Under the pieces are notes generated by a model that saw only the letters and a list, made by a program, of their open reading frames with translations, had not been told where the DNA came from and made no database searches. The translations under genes were made by a program, and so were the position numbers. This document shows, one piece after another, positions 1 through 10,900 of a stretch of DNA of 64,000 nucleotides. The stretch covers positions 18,537,852-18,601,851 of the forward strand of contig CM070508.1 in assembly GCA_036346375.1 (NCBI GenBank), written 5' to 3'. Position 1 is the stretch's first letter. The number at the start of each line of letters is the position of its first letter. Origin of the DNA: Guadua angustifolia. Taxonomy: Eukaryota; Streptophyta; Magnoliopsida; Poales; Poaceae.

Positions 1-965
1 CGATCTCTGTAGTTCGACACTACACATGTTACAATTTTCTTTGTTAGGATATGAAATTTTGACTCCTTCAGGGACTCATATAAAGGTCTGTATCTAGTGA
101 CCCATATAAATATGCAGTCACTATATCCAGCAACTGCATTATTAAAATTAAGGTAGTTGACATTGATATTAAATATCAGAACTTTATTCTATTTATTACA
201 GGAGAGTAAATTCTATCGTAATGGATATTGGGTCTTTACATGAGTCCTTGTGCAACAAGCCTTGCTTTATATCTCACCACCTAGTTATTTTCATTTCTCT
301 TCCAAATGAAAACCCAGTTTGATCCTATAAGGACTACTTTATGAGGTGTCTGGTCAATAAGACCAAATACTTTTCTCTTATTAAGCGAGTATAATTTTGT
401 CTCAATTGCTTCTTTCCATTTGATCCTATCAAAGTGCTTCTAGCACTCTATCATAGATTTTGGTTCTGGATCTAGATTAAACAATTTTTTATGCAAAATA
501 TATGTCAATAATTTTAGTATTTTTTATACAACTCTCCTGAATCACTTCAAGAATATCTCTTTATTAATTTCTCCTAGCTCCCAATGTTAGACTATGCACG
601 CAAATATTCGTTTGAGGTTATCATCTTCGGGATGGATCACTTCAAGGATGTTACCATCTCCAGTATGACTCACTTCAGGCATTTTCTTAACATCAAGTTA
701 AGCTTCTTCAACTCTTAGGTAGTGTTCTCATTTATTTGATTCTTTGTTTTTGTGGACGTCTATGTGAAATTGAGTTCCATGCCCCTAGAGGCCTCCCCTC
801 TTCTTATCATGAGGTGTAAAAGTGGAATCAATATCCTTCTAGGGTATTTTCACTCTTTTCAGGAATATACGAGCAAAAAGTTTTATTCTCTTAATTAATG
901 ACTCTGCAAGACCATTTTTAGTGTAAACATTAGGTATTGAATGCTCTACATTAGGTCCTTGTTCT
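1..965 (-). pseudogene. Ty1/copia pol relic (integrase and reverse transcriptase parts)
   Basis: Reading the minus strand from 965 down gives degraded copia polyprotein. The C-terminal integrase signature NGLAESLIKRIKL lies near 850-960. A linker region follows near 600-700, and then the start of reverse transcriptase (KWKEAIE near 420, NWVF and RYKARLVAQG near 230-340, LDIVTAYLYGSLD near 100-135). Stop codons interrupt it (for example within ENN*VVRYKA), and there is at least one frameshift near position 65. The YVDD region would lie beyond the left edge of the window. No open frame is long enough to be functional. I see no LTR for it in the window. The family assignment to copia (integrase before reverse transcriptase) is firm; the clade is not determined. 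Confidence 0.75.
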
Positions 966-1865
966 TGGGAGGACCCGTGCAAACCCTTGTGGCATTGAAT
1001 TAGAGAACCTGCGGCGTTCTCCCTGTGGCCCCTTTGTTCTGTCCTCGAGCCTTCCTCACCTTACTCGGAGCCTCAACACTTGGAACTTGGCTCGGCCCCT
1101 GAGGAGCGGCTTGAACTCTGTCTGGCAATGAGCCGATGCTCTCTAATTATGATATTCTGAGTTTTTTATCTGACTTGGTCATATATTTGATATGAGAGAC
1201 AGAAATTCATAGCTATTATGTGAACTTGACAATAAATCATGTGAAGCAACAACTGAATAGATAATTCATAGCACATAATTATTCTAGATAAATGAATGAT
1301 CTTCAAGAAAAGTATATCTATTGACCAACTAAATATATACCAACGGGAGATGTAGGTTACGCAACCTAAACTCTAACATCATGCTGATAATAAGAGCAAG
1401 AATAAATTGCTAATCCCAAATAACAATACAAAAATTACATAATCCAAAGATAGCAGTAATGACATAATCAAAATGATACAGCATACCAAATCAACTAAAA
1501 TAGTGAAGTCCAGTAGCTACCAGATTAGGGCTCGGAGGAGGAGAGGAGGCGGCCGGCGACGTCGGGGAAGGAGGTGGCAGTGGCCCGAAAATGAAGGAAT
1601 TCAAATAAGGCTCAAATAAAATTCAAATAAATTCGGAAAAATTCAAAAAAATCCAAATAAATCAAATAACCAATTTTAGAAAATTTTGGGGTGTTTCATC
1701 CATGCTCGCCATCAGAGGTGTCTGGGCGGTGGCCACGGTTAGAGGATTTGGGAGATTCTGGATTGGGCATCAATCTAATCTGAAATTCAGGGGAAATGGG
1801 GAATGGGGATTAGGTTCGTGACGTCGCTTCAAAAATGAGGATTCAGGGGAAATGGGGATTGGGGA
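966..1865. other. No gene recognised; AT-rich with short GC-rich island
   Basis: The stretch contains no coding frame that I recognise. A GC-rich patch lies near 1530-1580. A short phrase (AGGGGAAATGGGGAT) occurs near 1791 and again near 1846. The segment may include the rest of the copia relic to its left, but no LTR ends were found. Confidence 0.4.
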
Positions 1866-3303
1866 CAGGGTTAAAAATTTCGCCGAAATTCGGTGAAATT
1901 TAGGATTTTGGGACAGGGCGAGATTTGAACTACCGGCCGAATTTATAATTTTTTAAAAAATTTGAATTTGCTACAGTAATTTTAGAAATTTCGGGTTTTG
2001 AATCCAGATTTTGATGTTTTAGGGCCGGATTTGATTGGAATTAGTCCAATAACCCCTAAGAAAGTCATCTTACATGAAAATTTGTTGAAAAACTAATTTT
2101 TTGAGACATTTTAAAATTTGGATAGAAACACTTTCAGATTTTTATAAAATCTAAAATGCTTGCTAATGATTTTAAAATTTTATGGTATCATCCTTAGTAG
2201 TGTAGGATCATACAGAAAAATTTTAAAAATAATTTAACTTCATTTGTTATCTTTAAAAAAATCAAAAACACAATGGACATAATTGGGACAGTAAACTTGT
2301 TAACTTTTTCTAAATTTTCTCGAGTGTGATCATGGTCTAAAATTTTTATGATAGATTAAGAATTTCCTCAGTACTATTTTATAAAATTTTTTAAAAAAAA
2401 ATAACTTTTTTTTTCAATAAAATCTATAAAACCATTGAACTTCATTTGTTATACTATATTGCAAAAACCAAAAGAGAAAGAACAAAAATGCTACTATGCC
2501 TTGTAAGAATTTTATAAATTCACTGGAGTGTGATCATGATTCAAAATTTTTATGAGATCTTAAAAACTTCCTTATCAATCTTTTGAAAAATTTTCACAAA
2601 TTTTAAACCTTCGTTTGTAGCTAAAGAAAATCTATGTATTAATTATCAGGCTTTATTAAGTAGGTAGCACTTTCAGAATTTTTGGAACTTCTTTAGGCAT
2701 GATAATCATATGAAACTTTTATAAAAACATTAGTGATACATCAGGACCTTCTACAAAAATTTCCAAAAGTTTCCGATGTGGTTTGAACTATTTTTCATTC
2801 CGTTCAAATTTGCCGGTAAGGCTTTTATCAGGATAGTAGCACTGTCCAAATTTTTAAAAATTATTGATTCTTGATCACCATCCGAAAATTTTATTTAAAC
2901 ATTAGTAATTCATCAGAATTATGCACAAAAAATTTCAAAATTTTCTAACATTGTTTGTACCATTTTTCATCCACTTTAAACTTGTCGGTCAACATTTTAT
3001 CTGGATAGTACCAATGTTTGAATTTTTAAACATTCTACAGACTTTATAATCACCTGAAAATTTGATGAGAACATATTTAATGTGTCACAAATCTTCAAAA
3101 AAAATTTGAAAATGTTTTGAGAACGTTTGAACTATTTTTTACCAGAGCAATTTTGGCAAAATTTCGGGAATTTCGGCTGAAATTTCGAGTAATTTCGGCG
3201 AAATTTTGAAAATTTCGGTGACAAACAAACCATATTTGAATTTTTTTCCTTTTTGAATTTTGAACAAATTTCATCCGAAATGCCGAAATTTTGGATTTTG
3301 GCT
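1866..3303 (+). repeat. Dispersed AT-rich repeat, copy 1, with GAAATTTCGG-rich ends
   Basis: This segment is homologous, in inverted orientation, to 30588-32411. Both copies start with GACAGGGWTAAAAA followed by clustered GAAATTTCGGC palindromes, and both end in a second cluster of the same palindromes (here 3160-3300). The interior holds degenerate units of about 170-195 bp. Phrases such as GAGTGTGATCATG recur at 2333 and 2526, and related ATAATCAC/TGATCACC phrases recur near 2700, 2870 and 3048. There is no coding capacity. It could be a non-autonomous DNA transposon, but I did not find a target duplication. Confidence 0.6.
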
Positions 3304-3549
3304 ATAGATAAAATTTTGTACAAAACGAAATTTTGTTCGTGGCCACTAGCTTGTACGCCGCTAACGCAGGCCCAACGAGGGACGGTCTGCGGGGCCGGTG
3401 CGATTGTGGCGTTGCAGACGCCCAGCCGGGCGCAAGCGTGGAAGCCAGAGCGCGGGTGTTGGCAGCCAATGCGTAGGGCGCGGCTGGACATGTCCTCGAC
3501 GGCGCGCATATATCCACAGTGGTGGTGTGCGGTGTGGCCAAGCTGCTTA
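3304..3549. other. GC-rich unexplained segment
   Basis: About 210 GC-rich bases (3340-3540) with open frames on both strands but no recognisable protein. The frames overlap each other and look like compositional artefacts. No promoter or splice structure could be supported. Confidence 0.35.
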
Positions 3550-4429
3550 GGGTGTGTTTGGCAGGGATTCAGCTTCTCTAGATTCGTGAATCTGGTGATA
3601 CTGAAAATTCTAGTTTCACCAGATTCGTGAAGCTGAAGTTGTGAGTACATTAAGAGTGTTTAGATAGATCATCTTTGTCGACGATTCGGGAACCGGTCCC
3701 CCGCCGAGCTTACTTGTTGAATGAGGGATCAAGCTAGGACCCCTTTTCCGCGAGGGGTATAGCGTCTGAGGGCCTGCCGAGCTACGGACCGAAGTGGTCG
3801 GGACAATCACAGCGAACAGGGGGAGACTTTTTTGATCTGGTTCGGGCCTCTCGCAGGGGAGATAACAACCCTACATCCAGTGATGGCACTAACTTCTTGA
3901 GGATGTATTACAATGTGTTTGCTCGGGGAGCCATGGGAGGTTCTAAGGACTATCCTCTGGACCACTAGCAACAAGCTCTATGTATCAGGAAAATAGGGAA
4001 TGAAGTCGAACCCTAAACCCTTCGTGCGAAAAAGTATTTATAGGGGGTTACAAGCGACACAACATTTATTACGAGAGGGCGTGCCCTTTATTCGGACGTG
4101 GGTGGTCTTTGTTCCTTGCTTCCCGCCGAACGCAGCGCGGCGATGGGTCGATGGGCGCAAATCGCGGACGCGCAAACCGCGGGCGTGCAGATTGTGGGCG
4201 CGCAAACCTTCGAGCCACCACGTAGTTAATGTCACGTCGTCTTCGTGGACTGCGCCCGGATTTTGGGCGAAGCCCGAGGTTCCTTCGGCAGACCGGGTCG
4301 TCTAGTCGTGGACTCCCGAGTAGGCATGCTCGGGGGCGAGCTCGACGAAGGACGGGGGTCAACCCGGAGGTCGGACGACCCGAAAATCTTTCTTTGGGAC
4401 GACGTCCATACTCGGAGGCCACCGGGATA

Positions 4430-4823
4430 CAGAGGCGGAGCTGTTGGTGGGGCTAGGTGGGGCTGGAGCCCACCCGGCCCCACCCAGCCAGATGCCTAGC
4501 AAAATAATTCTGTTAACAAATATCACTCCCTTCACAATCATATTTGTAATAATTAATCCGGCTAACAACATAATAAAAAGTAAAGCACACTAACCAGTTG
4601 AACTACTTATAACACTTAGATTGCAAATGGTGTCACACTGCTCTTATTGTGCCTGACCATGGGTCACTAAGTACTCGACTGGCTTGAGCAGCTGCTTCGA
4701 CTTACTATCTATTAATAAGGTTGCATTCAACTCTTCCTGAGTGAATTCCAACTCTACATCTCTTTCTATGTGAAGAAGGTCTTCAATTTTGGCCTGCATC
4801 AATCTTGTCTTCTTGAGGATATG

Positions 4824-4858
<35 letters not shown>

Positions 4859-5014
4859 GTATGTATATATATGTATATATGTGTATGATTGGTTATTTGT
4901 AGCGATGTCATAGCAGGTTGTTTTTCATGTCATGATGGTCTTGCCTCGCCGCAGTCACGTTTTCACGCAGACATACAGAGCCCCCCTCTTTGAATGTTCC
5001 TGGCTCCGCCACTG
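4430..5014. mobile_element. Non-autonomous hAT element
   Basis: The left terminus is CAGAGGCGGAGC and the right terminus is GCTCCGCCACTG, which are inverted repeats of each other with one mismatch. The flanks are a perfect 8-bp duplication, CCGGGATA (4422-4429 and 5015-5022), which is the hAT hallmark. The 585-bp interior has no transposase but contains a long TA microsatellite. It interrupts the solo LTR at 3676-5058. Confidence 0.85.
4815..4888. repeat. (TA)n/(GTATAT)n microsatellite
   Basis: An alternating TA tract broken by GTATAT units, inside the hAT element. Confidence 0.9.
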
Positions 5015-5169
5015 CCGGGATACAATAGTCGACTGCTGGAATTTCCCAATCCCCGACAATCTAGTTTACATTTTAAACCAAAAATATAAACTTAATTCAC
5101 TTTATTTTAGTCTACAAATTTTAGATTTCAGAAGAAACTAAAATCTAGAGCTCTACAAAACAAAACAAT

Positions 5170-6055
5170 AGTGTCAGGCCCAGCTGCGCGCGCGAGTGGC
5201 GGTGACTTCAGGCCGTCTCGGGTGGCTAGTGAAAGTGGTGCGGGCGCTTCCGGTGGCCGGGAGATGCGGTAGCAGCGCAATCGGCATATTGCTTTAGGCG
5301 CGGGTGACCGCATCCGGTGCGCTCGCGCTTCTGGCTGAGCACGGCGCTGGCGATGGGTACAGCGGCGCAGCGGGAGTGCGGAAGCCGCCGAGTGCAGGGC
5401 ACGACAGGCGTCAGTGGGGCGCGGCATGCGCGGCCGACGGCCGACAGGGCGGCTGACACAAATGGCGACGCCGGCTACGCTACCTCCTGCACCTTTCCTC
5501 TTTGTTTCTCTGTTGTGGTTTTGATTGATGAACAGTACTTCATACAACCATAATCGGTGATTAGATTAAACAAGTAATTTACAATTTAGGGTACAATAAT
5601 CTGCAGGATTAAAAGTAGCTGTTCAAATGCGATTAACTTATGTAGGGTTTGTAGTAGATTTAATCGCGTGTTGCCTGTCAATTTCAATGCAGTGTAGATT
5701 GATGCAGGTAGACGAACACAATCGGCCGATTTGGCAGAGCTTCGTGCTAATAATGTGTTGTAAAACAATGTCGTCCGCTCTTGATCAATCACGATGCACC
5801 AAAGAATAACAAGCACAGAGAAATTATGTTATCTCTTTATTAGATTGGTTCTCTTGTATACTAAGGGTGCTAAATATATAGTAGAAAATAGTAAGAGATA
5901 TATTTAAATTCACCCATATAGATATATAGTCTAACCAAATATAGACTCAAATCCAGCTATATCTCAACAATAACTAATCGGCAGAGGAGAGAGAGATGAG
6001 ACAACACATGGATCGCCTCACGCTTGCGCTTGCAGTACGTATGACATGTAATGAA
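5170..6055. other. No gene recognised; GC-rich 5180-5470 then AT-rich
   Basis: The GC-rich part gives arginine- and alanine-rich open frames on both strands, with no family resemblance. The rest is ordinary AT-rich intergenic sequence. Nothing else can be supported. Confidence 0.35.
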
Positions 6056-6286
6056 GGGTCTGTTTGGTAAAGCTCCAGATCCCAGCTTCACCTGAGATCT
6101 GAAATTTGTAGGCTAAAATAAAGTGAACTAAGTTTATATTTTTGATCTAAAATGTAAACAAGATAATCTATCTAAACACTGTTAATGTACTCACAGCTCC
6201 AGCTCTACAGATTTGATAGAGCTAGGAATACCTAACTCCACCAGATTCACAGATCTAGTGGAGCTGGAGCTCTACTAAACACATCT
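6056..6286. mobile_element. Tourist-like MITE (231 bp)
   Basis: Terminal inverted repeats GGGTCTGTTTGGTAAAGCT and AGCTCTACTAAACACATCT are flanked by GAA (6053-6055 and 6287-6289). It is the same family as the split MITE at 3550-5169, in the opposite orientation. It is non-coding. Confidence 0.7.
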
Positions 6287-6846
6287 GAAGTCTTCTTTTC
6301 TTTCTAGCACCATAATATATATATTTTTAAATTTGATCTTCTTCCAAATAAATTTATAAAAATGATTATTTCTGTGACTGTGAAAGGCACGATAGTTGAC
6401 ACGTATCACTTATCGAGCTTCTCGACATGTTCATCAATTAAGCACCTTGATTAGTCACTTAATTGATCCCTTTAATTTATTAAATCACTTAATTAAAACA
6501 CTAAGTAAGTGACAATTAAACCAATTAAACCATTATCGAGCTATGGTTGATCAGGATCTACACATACCTAGCTAGGGTTACTCGGCAGGTGACCTGTCGA
6601 GTTCAAAGGTACCGCTACCATGATGGACCGTACTCCTAGGCATAGGAGCATGGTAGGTGATATTTTTCATCTATGGTATCTTTCACAGTTGAAGAGAACA
6701 TATACATAAAAAAATTCTGTTAGAGACAAAAATAAAATAGCGAAAAATCCACATCCCATCTGTTCGCTTTCTTATTCATTCATTCTGAGCTCTGCTCCCA
6801 ATAAGGGAGAGAACATACATGCTTAGAGGCAGAGAGAGATGAAAGT
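6287..6846. other. Intergenic, nothing recognised
   Basis: AT-rich sequence with no coding frame, no paired termini and no tandem repeat that I can support. Confidence 0.4.
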
Positions 6847-7010
6847 GAAATTTTTACTGTTTTAGTCTCGTGCGTTTTTGTATTTTTAAAAATAATCTCT
6901 GTAAAGTAAAAATTGCAAAACTGGCCCTATCGCCTGTGGTGGCCCCAGTGCGTTGCTCAATTTTTTGCCTTTTTTTTCCTAACCCACCATGCCGCACGCT
7001 CGGTTCGTTG
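6847..7010 (+). repeat. Left terminal inverted repeat of the Pack-MULE
   Basis: Pairs with 24020-24186 in inverted orientation, with scattered mismatches and small indels. The outer 18 bases are identical. Confidence 0.75.
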
Positions 7011-7189
7011 CTCCCACCGGCCGTATGCGCGACGCTATTACTTCCGGCAAGACACCCCGAGTCAGCTTGCAAATGGGCAGAATCTTACGTGAAATGCTTT
7101 AGATGCTCGGACGCCGTTCTACATGGTGAGCACAAGGAGATACACACCTATTACTTGCTCACGCATCCCCATCAGGAGGATGATGACAC

Positions 7190-7572
7190 TGATACGGATG
7201 TTCTTTTTCGAACAATCGCGTACCGGGTCTCAAGCCTGAACGATGATCGGTGGAGGACGACGCCGGGAATCGACGTCGACCTATTTTAACGGTAATGGCT
7301 GTGCGGTGCCACCGGCCAGTTGTCGATGGCAGCGCCTGCTATGGAATTTAATTGGCAATCAAAAGCATGGGGCTCTATTTGCCCTTCCTCTCTATTTATT
7401 ATGATACCCTCTAGGGTTTTACAATTGACTCAACAAACCAAAGGATAAACATAGAAAGTATAAAGATAGAAACTCTAAAGATAGGAAGGTAAGATTATGG
7501 ATTCCCTAACAACTGATTCTATGCTTCTTTGAAAGCGGCGGCGGTATAAACCCGATCTGCAGACTCTAATGA
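7190..7572 (-). repeat. 3' LTR of the Reina-like element
   Basis: Directly repeated with 12036-12416, about 96 percent identical by eye. Its right edge is mutated where CCCTAACA is expected, so the boundary is uncertain by a few bases. Confidence 0.85.
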
Positions 7573-7594
7573 TACTCCCCTCGACACCAAGCTT

Positions 7595-8245
7595 GTCCTC
7601 AAGCTTGAAATCGAGATAGGTGCGACGAAGAGTAATAGCATCCATCCAAGTGGCCTCCTCTTCGGTTGTCCCATCCAATGAACCAAGAAGCGGCGACACC
7701 CCCAACAAAAGCGTTTCTGCGGTACCACTGTAAGGCTGGATCGTCGAATCATCAACCGAAGAAGACAGGTCTAAGGGCAATGGTGGTGGAGCCTCCGGAG
7801 GACTGCCCTGAAATGGTTTCAACAGGGAGACGTGAAACACATCATGTATGCGAGCAGATGCAGGCAGTTCGAGGCGATAGGCCACCGCTCCCACCCGACC
7901 AACCACCTTGTAAGGACCAAAGAATCTAGGAGAAAGCTTGTGTGGAGGCGTAGGTCGAAGAGATAATTGGCGATGTCGTTGAAGCCGAAGCCACACCCAG
8001 GACCCGACCGAGAATTCCAGCTCCCTGTGACGCGCATCATAGTACTGCTTCATGCGGTTCTGAGCATTAAGAAGATGCTGACGAGCTTGAGCCAATAAAG
8101 CATCACGATCAACCAATTGGCAATCCACCGTATCTATTGAAGTAGCACCTTCGGAATATGGAAGTAAGCTCGGAGGAAGTCTGCCATACACCAACTCAAA
8201 AGGAGCCGAAGAGCCGAGTGATAAGAGGAATTGTAACAAAACTAT
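7595..8245 (-). pseudogene. Integrase C-terminal tail with chromodomain-like end
   Basis: In a third frame the pol continues with SSAPFELVYGRLPPSLLPYS, then YYDARHRELEFSVGSWVWLR (the GPY/F-type linker, with FFGPYKVVGRVGAVAYRLEL). It ends with TTEEEATWMDAITLRRTYLD followed by FKLEDKLGVEGS. That final stretch (ATWMDAITLRRTYLDFKLEDK) matches the chromodomain tail of grass chromoviruses. In chromoviruses the domain steers integration towards particular chromatin. This copy is out of frame with the catalytic core. Confidence 0.82.
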
Positions 8246-9715
8246 GCCCACAGCAACCATCGAACCCAAGTGGAGGGATTATCATCAGCCAAACAACACA
8301 AATACATCTCAATTGTTCGGTTAACAACCTCTGTCTGACCATCCGTCTGAGGGTGATATGCCGATGAAGTGAGGAGACGAGTACCACAACGCTTAAAAAG
8401 ACTCTGCCAAATTGCACTAGTGAATACTGGATCCCTGTCGGATACAATTGATTCTGGCATGCCATGAAGCCGCACCACTTGGTCAAAGAAGATATCCGCA
8501 ATTACCGGTGCTAAAGTAGGACGGCGGATAGCAATAAAGTGGCCATACTTGGACAGGCGATCCACCACCACCAAAATAGCTGTTTTTCCCTCCGACTTGG
8601 GAAGAGCAACAATGAAATCCATGGAGACATCAGCCCAAATCTGCTGGGGAATAGGCAACAGTTGAAGGAGACCCACTGGCGTGAGGGTGCTGGCCTTATG
8701 AGCTTGACAAATCGGACAACGGCGAATAAATTCCTCAACTGTCCGCCGAAGGCCTTCCCAGAAGAAGTGTTGCTTGATACGATGGATCGTCTTGTGAACT
8801 CCTTCATGTGTCATATCATGGAAAGCGGCAACAACTGAAGTGCATAACGGAGAAGTAGCCGGAATGACCAGCCGACCTGAATAATATAGTAAACCCTCCT
8901 TGACTGACCAAGGCGATGGTGAATCGGCCCCCTCCAAATCTGCGCACCGTCTCTGTATCTCCGGGTCGGCCCGTAGTGCGGTATGCCATTCTTCCCAAAC
9001 TGACCCAAATGGCACTGAGATGGCTTGACAGGCAACGGGGTTGTCAAAGGCGCGGGAAAGGGCATTCGCGGCCTGATTCGAACGCCCCGGACGATATTCA
9101 ACAGTGAAATCAAATCCCATCAACTTCCTCAACCAGTGTTGTTGTGGTGGAGTCACCAGTGCCTGCTCCAATAAGTACTTGAGACTGACGTGATCTGTCT
9201 GGACAATAAACGACCGACCCCATAAATACGACCGCCAATGCCGAATAGCCTTGGAGAGGCCGATGAGCTCACGCTCGTATGCCGCCAACTTGACATGTCG
9301 ATCAGCCAGATGCCGGCTATAGAAAGCGACCAGATGGCCCTCCTGCTGCAACATTGCACCCACCCCGAGGCTTGACGCATCGCACTCAACCACAAAAGGA
9401 GTGTCAAAATCTGGTAGACGCAGGACTGGAGCTGATAGCAGGGCTTCCTTGAGCTGTTGGAACGCCGCGGCAGCCTCGGGCGTCCACTCGAAGGTTCTTT
9501 GTCGAAGCAATGAAGTCAATGGCCCAGCAATAGCAGCGTAGTGGCTGATAAACCGACGATAATACCCTGCGAGCCCTAGGAAGCTACGAATTGTTGTGGC
9601 CGAGGTGGGTGCACGCCACTTAGCCACATCCTGCACCTTGGCAGGATTAGCTGCGACGCCCTCCGCCGTGATGATATGACCCAGATATTTGACCTCCTGA
9701 CACACAAATGAGCAC
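8242..9715 (-). pseudogene. RNase H and integrase of the Reina-like element
   Basis: A long open frame begins with the connection region (GHIITAEGVAANPAKVQ). RNase H follows (VVECDASSLGVGAMLQQ, then YERELIGL and QTDHVSLKYL). The integrase zinc finger follows (HEGVHKTIHRIK ... CPICQAHK), and then the DDE core: MDFIVALP, VSDRDPVFTS and HPQTDGQTEVVNRTIE. All three acidic residues are present. The frame ends near 8242, shortly before the integrase C-terminal part, through a frameshift at about 8250. This is the best preserved part of the element. Confidence 0.9.
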
Positions 9716-10546
9716 TTTTCCTTTTTAGATACAATTTATGTTGGCGAAGCTTCTCAAGGACTGGCCGTAGATGAAGAAGGTGCTCCTCCCGAGTCGCACT
9801 GTAGATGAGGATATCGTCGAAGAAAACCAAGACAAACTTCCGAAGAAATTCCGCAAGAACCTCATTCATAAGCGCCTGGAATGTGGACAGCACATTGCAA
9901 AGTCCAAAAGCCATCACCAGAGATTCATAATGACCATGGTGCGTGTGGAAAGCCGTTTTCTCAATGTCTTCCTCCCGCATCCGGATCTGATGGTACCCCG
10001 AACGCAAATCAAGCTTGGAGAAGAATTTGGCGTCATGCAACTCGTCGAGAAGCTCTTCAACCACTGAAATTGGGAACTTATCCTTGATGGTCTTTGCGTT
10101 GAGTGCTCTGTAGTCGACACAAAAACGCCAAGTGCCATCCTCCTTCCGTACTAGCAGGATAGGGGAGGAAAAGGGTGATCTGCTCGGCCGAATAATCCCT
10201 TGCGCGAGCATCTCGGCGCACTGTTTTTCAATTTCATCCTTCTGACGGTACGGGTACCGGTAGGGCCGCACGACCACTGGGTTGTACCTTCTGTCAACAC
10301 AATGCGATGGTCGTAGTGTCATGGTGGAGGTAAGTCTCGTGGCTCCTGGAAGAGGTCGCTGAATTCAGCCAAGAGGGTTTCCACTTCCTCATCGACTGCG
10401 GCCTCCAGTTGATGGACAAGAACATCTGTCGCCAAAGACCGGCCTTGAAGGGTGATCTGCTGTCCTGCCGCACCAAAGGTCATGCGAAGCTTGTCGAAGT
10501 TCCACTGGATGTCCCCTAATGTTTGAAGCCACTGCACTCCCAGCAC
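9716..10546 (-). pseudogene. Reverse transcriptase of the Reina-like element
   Basis: The linker LGVQWLQTLGDIQW starts near 10546. A frameshift falls at about 10320, just before the reverse transcriptase proper. Motifs in order are VRPYRYPYRQKDEIEK, WRFCVDYRALN, FFSKLDLRSGYHQIRM, TAFHTHHGHYE and the catalytic VFFDDILIYS (equivalent of YVDD). The frame is lost again near 9715, in the thumb region (KLYLKRK). In the intact family this domain copies element RNA into DNA inside the virus-like particle. Confidence 0.88.
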
Positions 10547-10628
10547 TACATGAAACCCTTTGGAGAGGAATCACTAAGAATGGTGCACAGAATTGATGGG
10601 ACTCAACAAAGAAAACTCCCTGGGCAAT

Positions 10629-10900
10629 TCACCCCAGACATGGTAGCTCATCCCCTCTAGCCACGTGCACCCGCTGGAATCCGCCCGGCTCCTGAGACAG
10701 CCCCACGAGGGTTGCGGCATGGCTACTCAAGAAGTTATGCGTACTGCCGCTGTCGATCAATCCCACCAACTGGCGGCCGCCCATCAACAAAGAAATCTGC
10801 ATCGTCTTCCCTCCCTTGGGCCCCCGCACTTCCATGGCCGACAATGCCGCTGGTTCTTCCTCCTCCTCCAGAATCTCCTCCTCCTCTTCTTCACTACTTC
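10629..10900 (-). pseudogene. Aspartic protease region of the Reina-like element
   Basis: The minus-strand frame contains MQISLLMGGRQLVGLIDSGS, then THNFLS. The DSG triad is that of retroviral-type aspartic proteases. It lies one frame off gag, so a frameshift falls in the acidic linker near 10870-10900. It stops at 10629, before the flap-to-RT linker, whose continuation (LGVQWLQTLG) is in another frame at 10546. Confidence 0.8.

Larger units (their letters stand above)
3676..5058. mobile_element. Solo LTR inserted in a MITE
   Basis: The segment runs from TGTCGACGATTCGGG to CCCCGACA, an LTR-like TG...CA pair. It lies between ATCTT (3671-3675) and ATCTA (5059-5063), which agree at 4 of 5 bases as a target duplication. 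Without the hAT insertion it is about 790 bp. No internal gag-pol remains, so it is read as a solo LTR left by recombination. Its sequence style resembles gypsy LTRs of grasses. Orientation is not fixed. Confidence 0.6.
3550..5169. mobile_element. Tourist-like MITE split by a solo LTR
   Basis: The left part (3550-3675) starts after TTA with GGGTGTGTTTGGCAGGG. The right part resumes at 5059 with an ACATTTTAAACCAAAAATAT segment. Joined, they match the reverse complement of the complete MITE at 6056-6286 almost throughout, including the shared GTGAGTACATTAA and CACTTTATTTTAG phrases. The original element was therefore about 230 bp. The right terminus near 5165-5169 is degraded. Confidence 0.7.

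Noticed and set aside
3132..3650. Open frames of 79-172 codons on both strands
   Set aside because: They overlap on both strands over a repeat end and a GC-rich patch, and no protein family is recognisable.
4069..4499. Several overlapping frames
   Set aside because: They lie in the solo LTR and reflect GC content.
5128..5553. Arg/Ala-rich open frames on both strands
   Set aside because: Compositional frames in a short GC-rich block; no domain, no splice context.
9771..10138. Plus-strand frames opposite reverse transcriptase
   Set aside because: Antisense shadows of the minus-strand pol gene.
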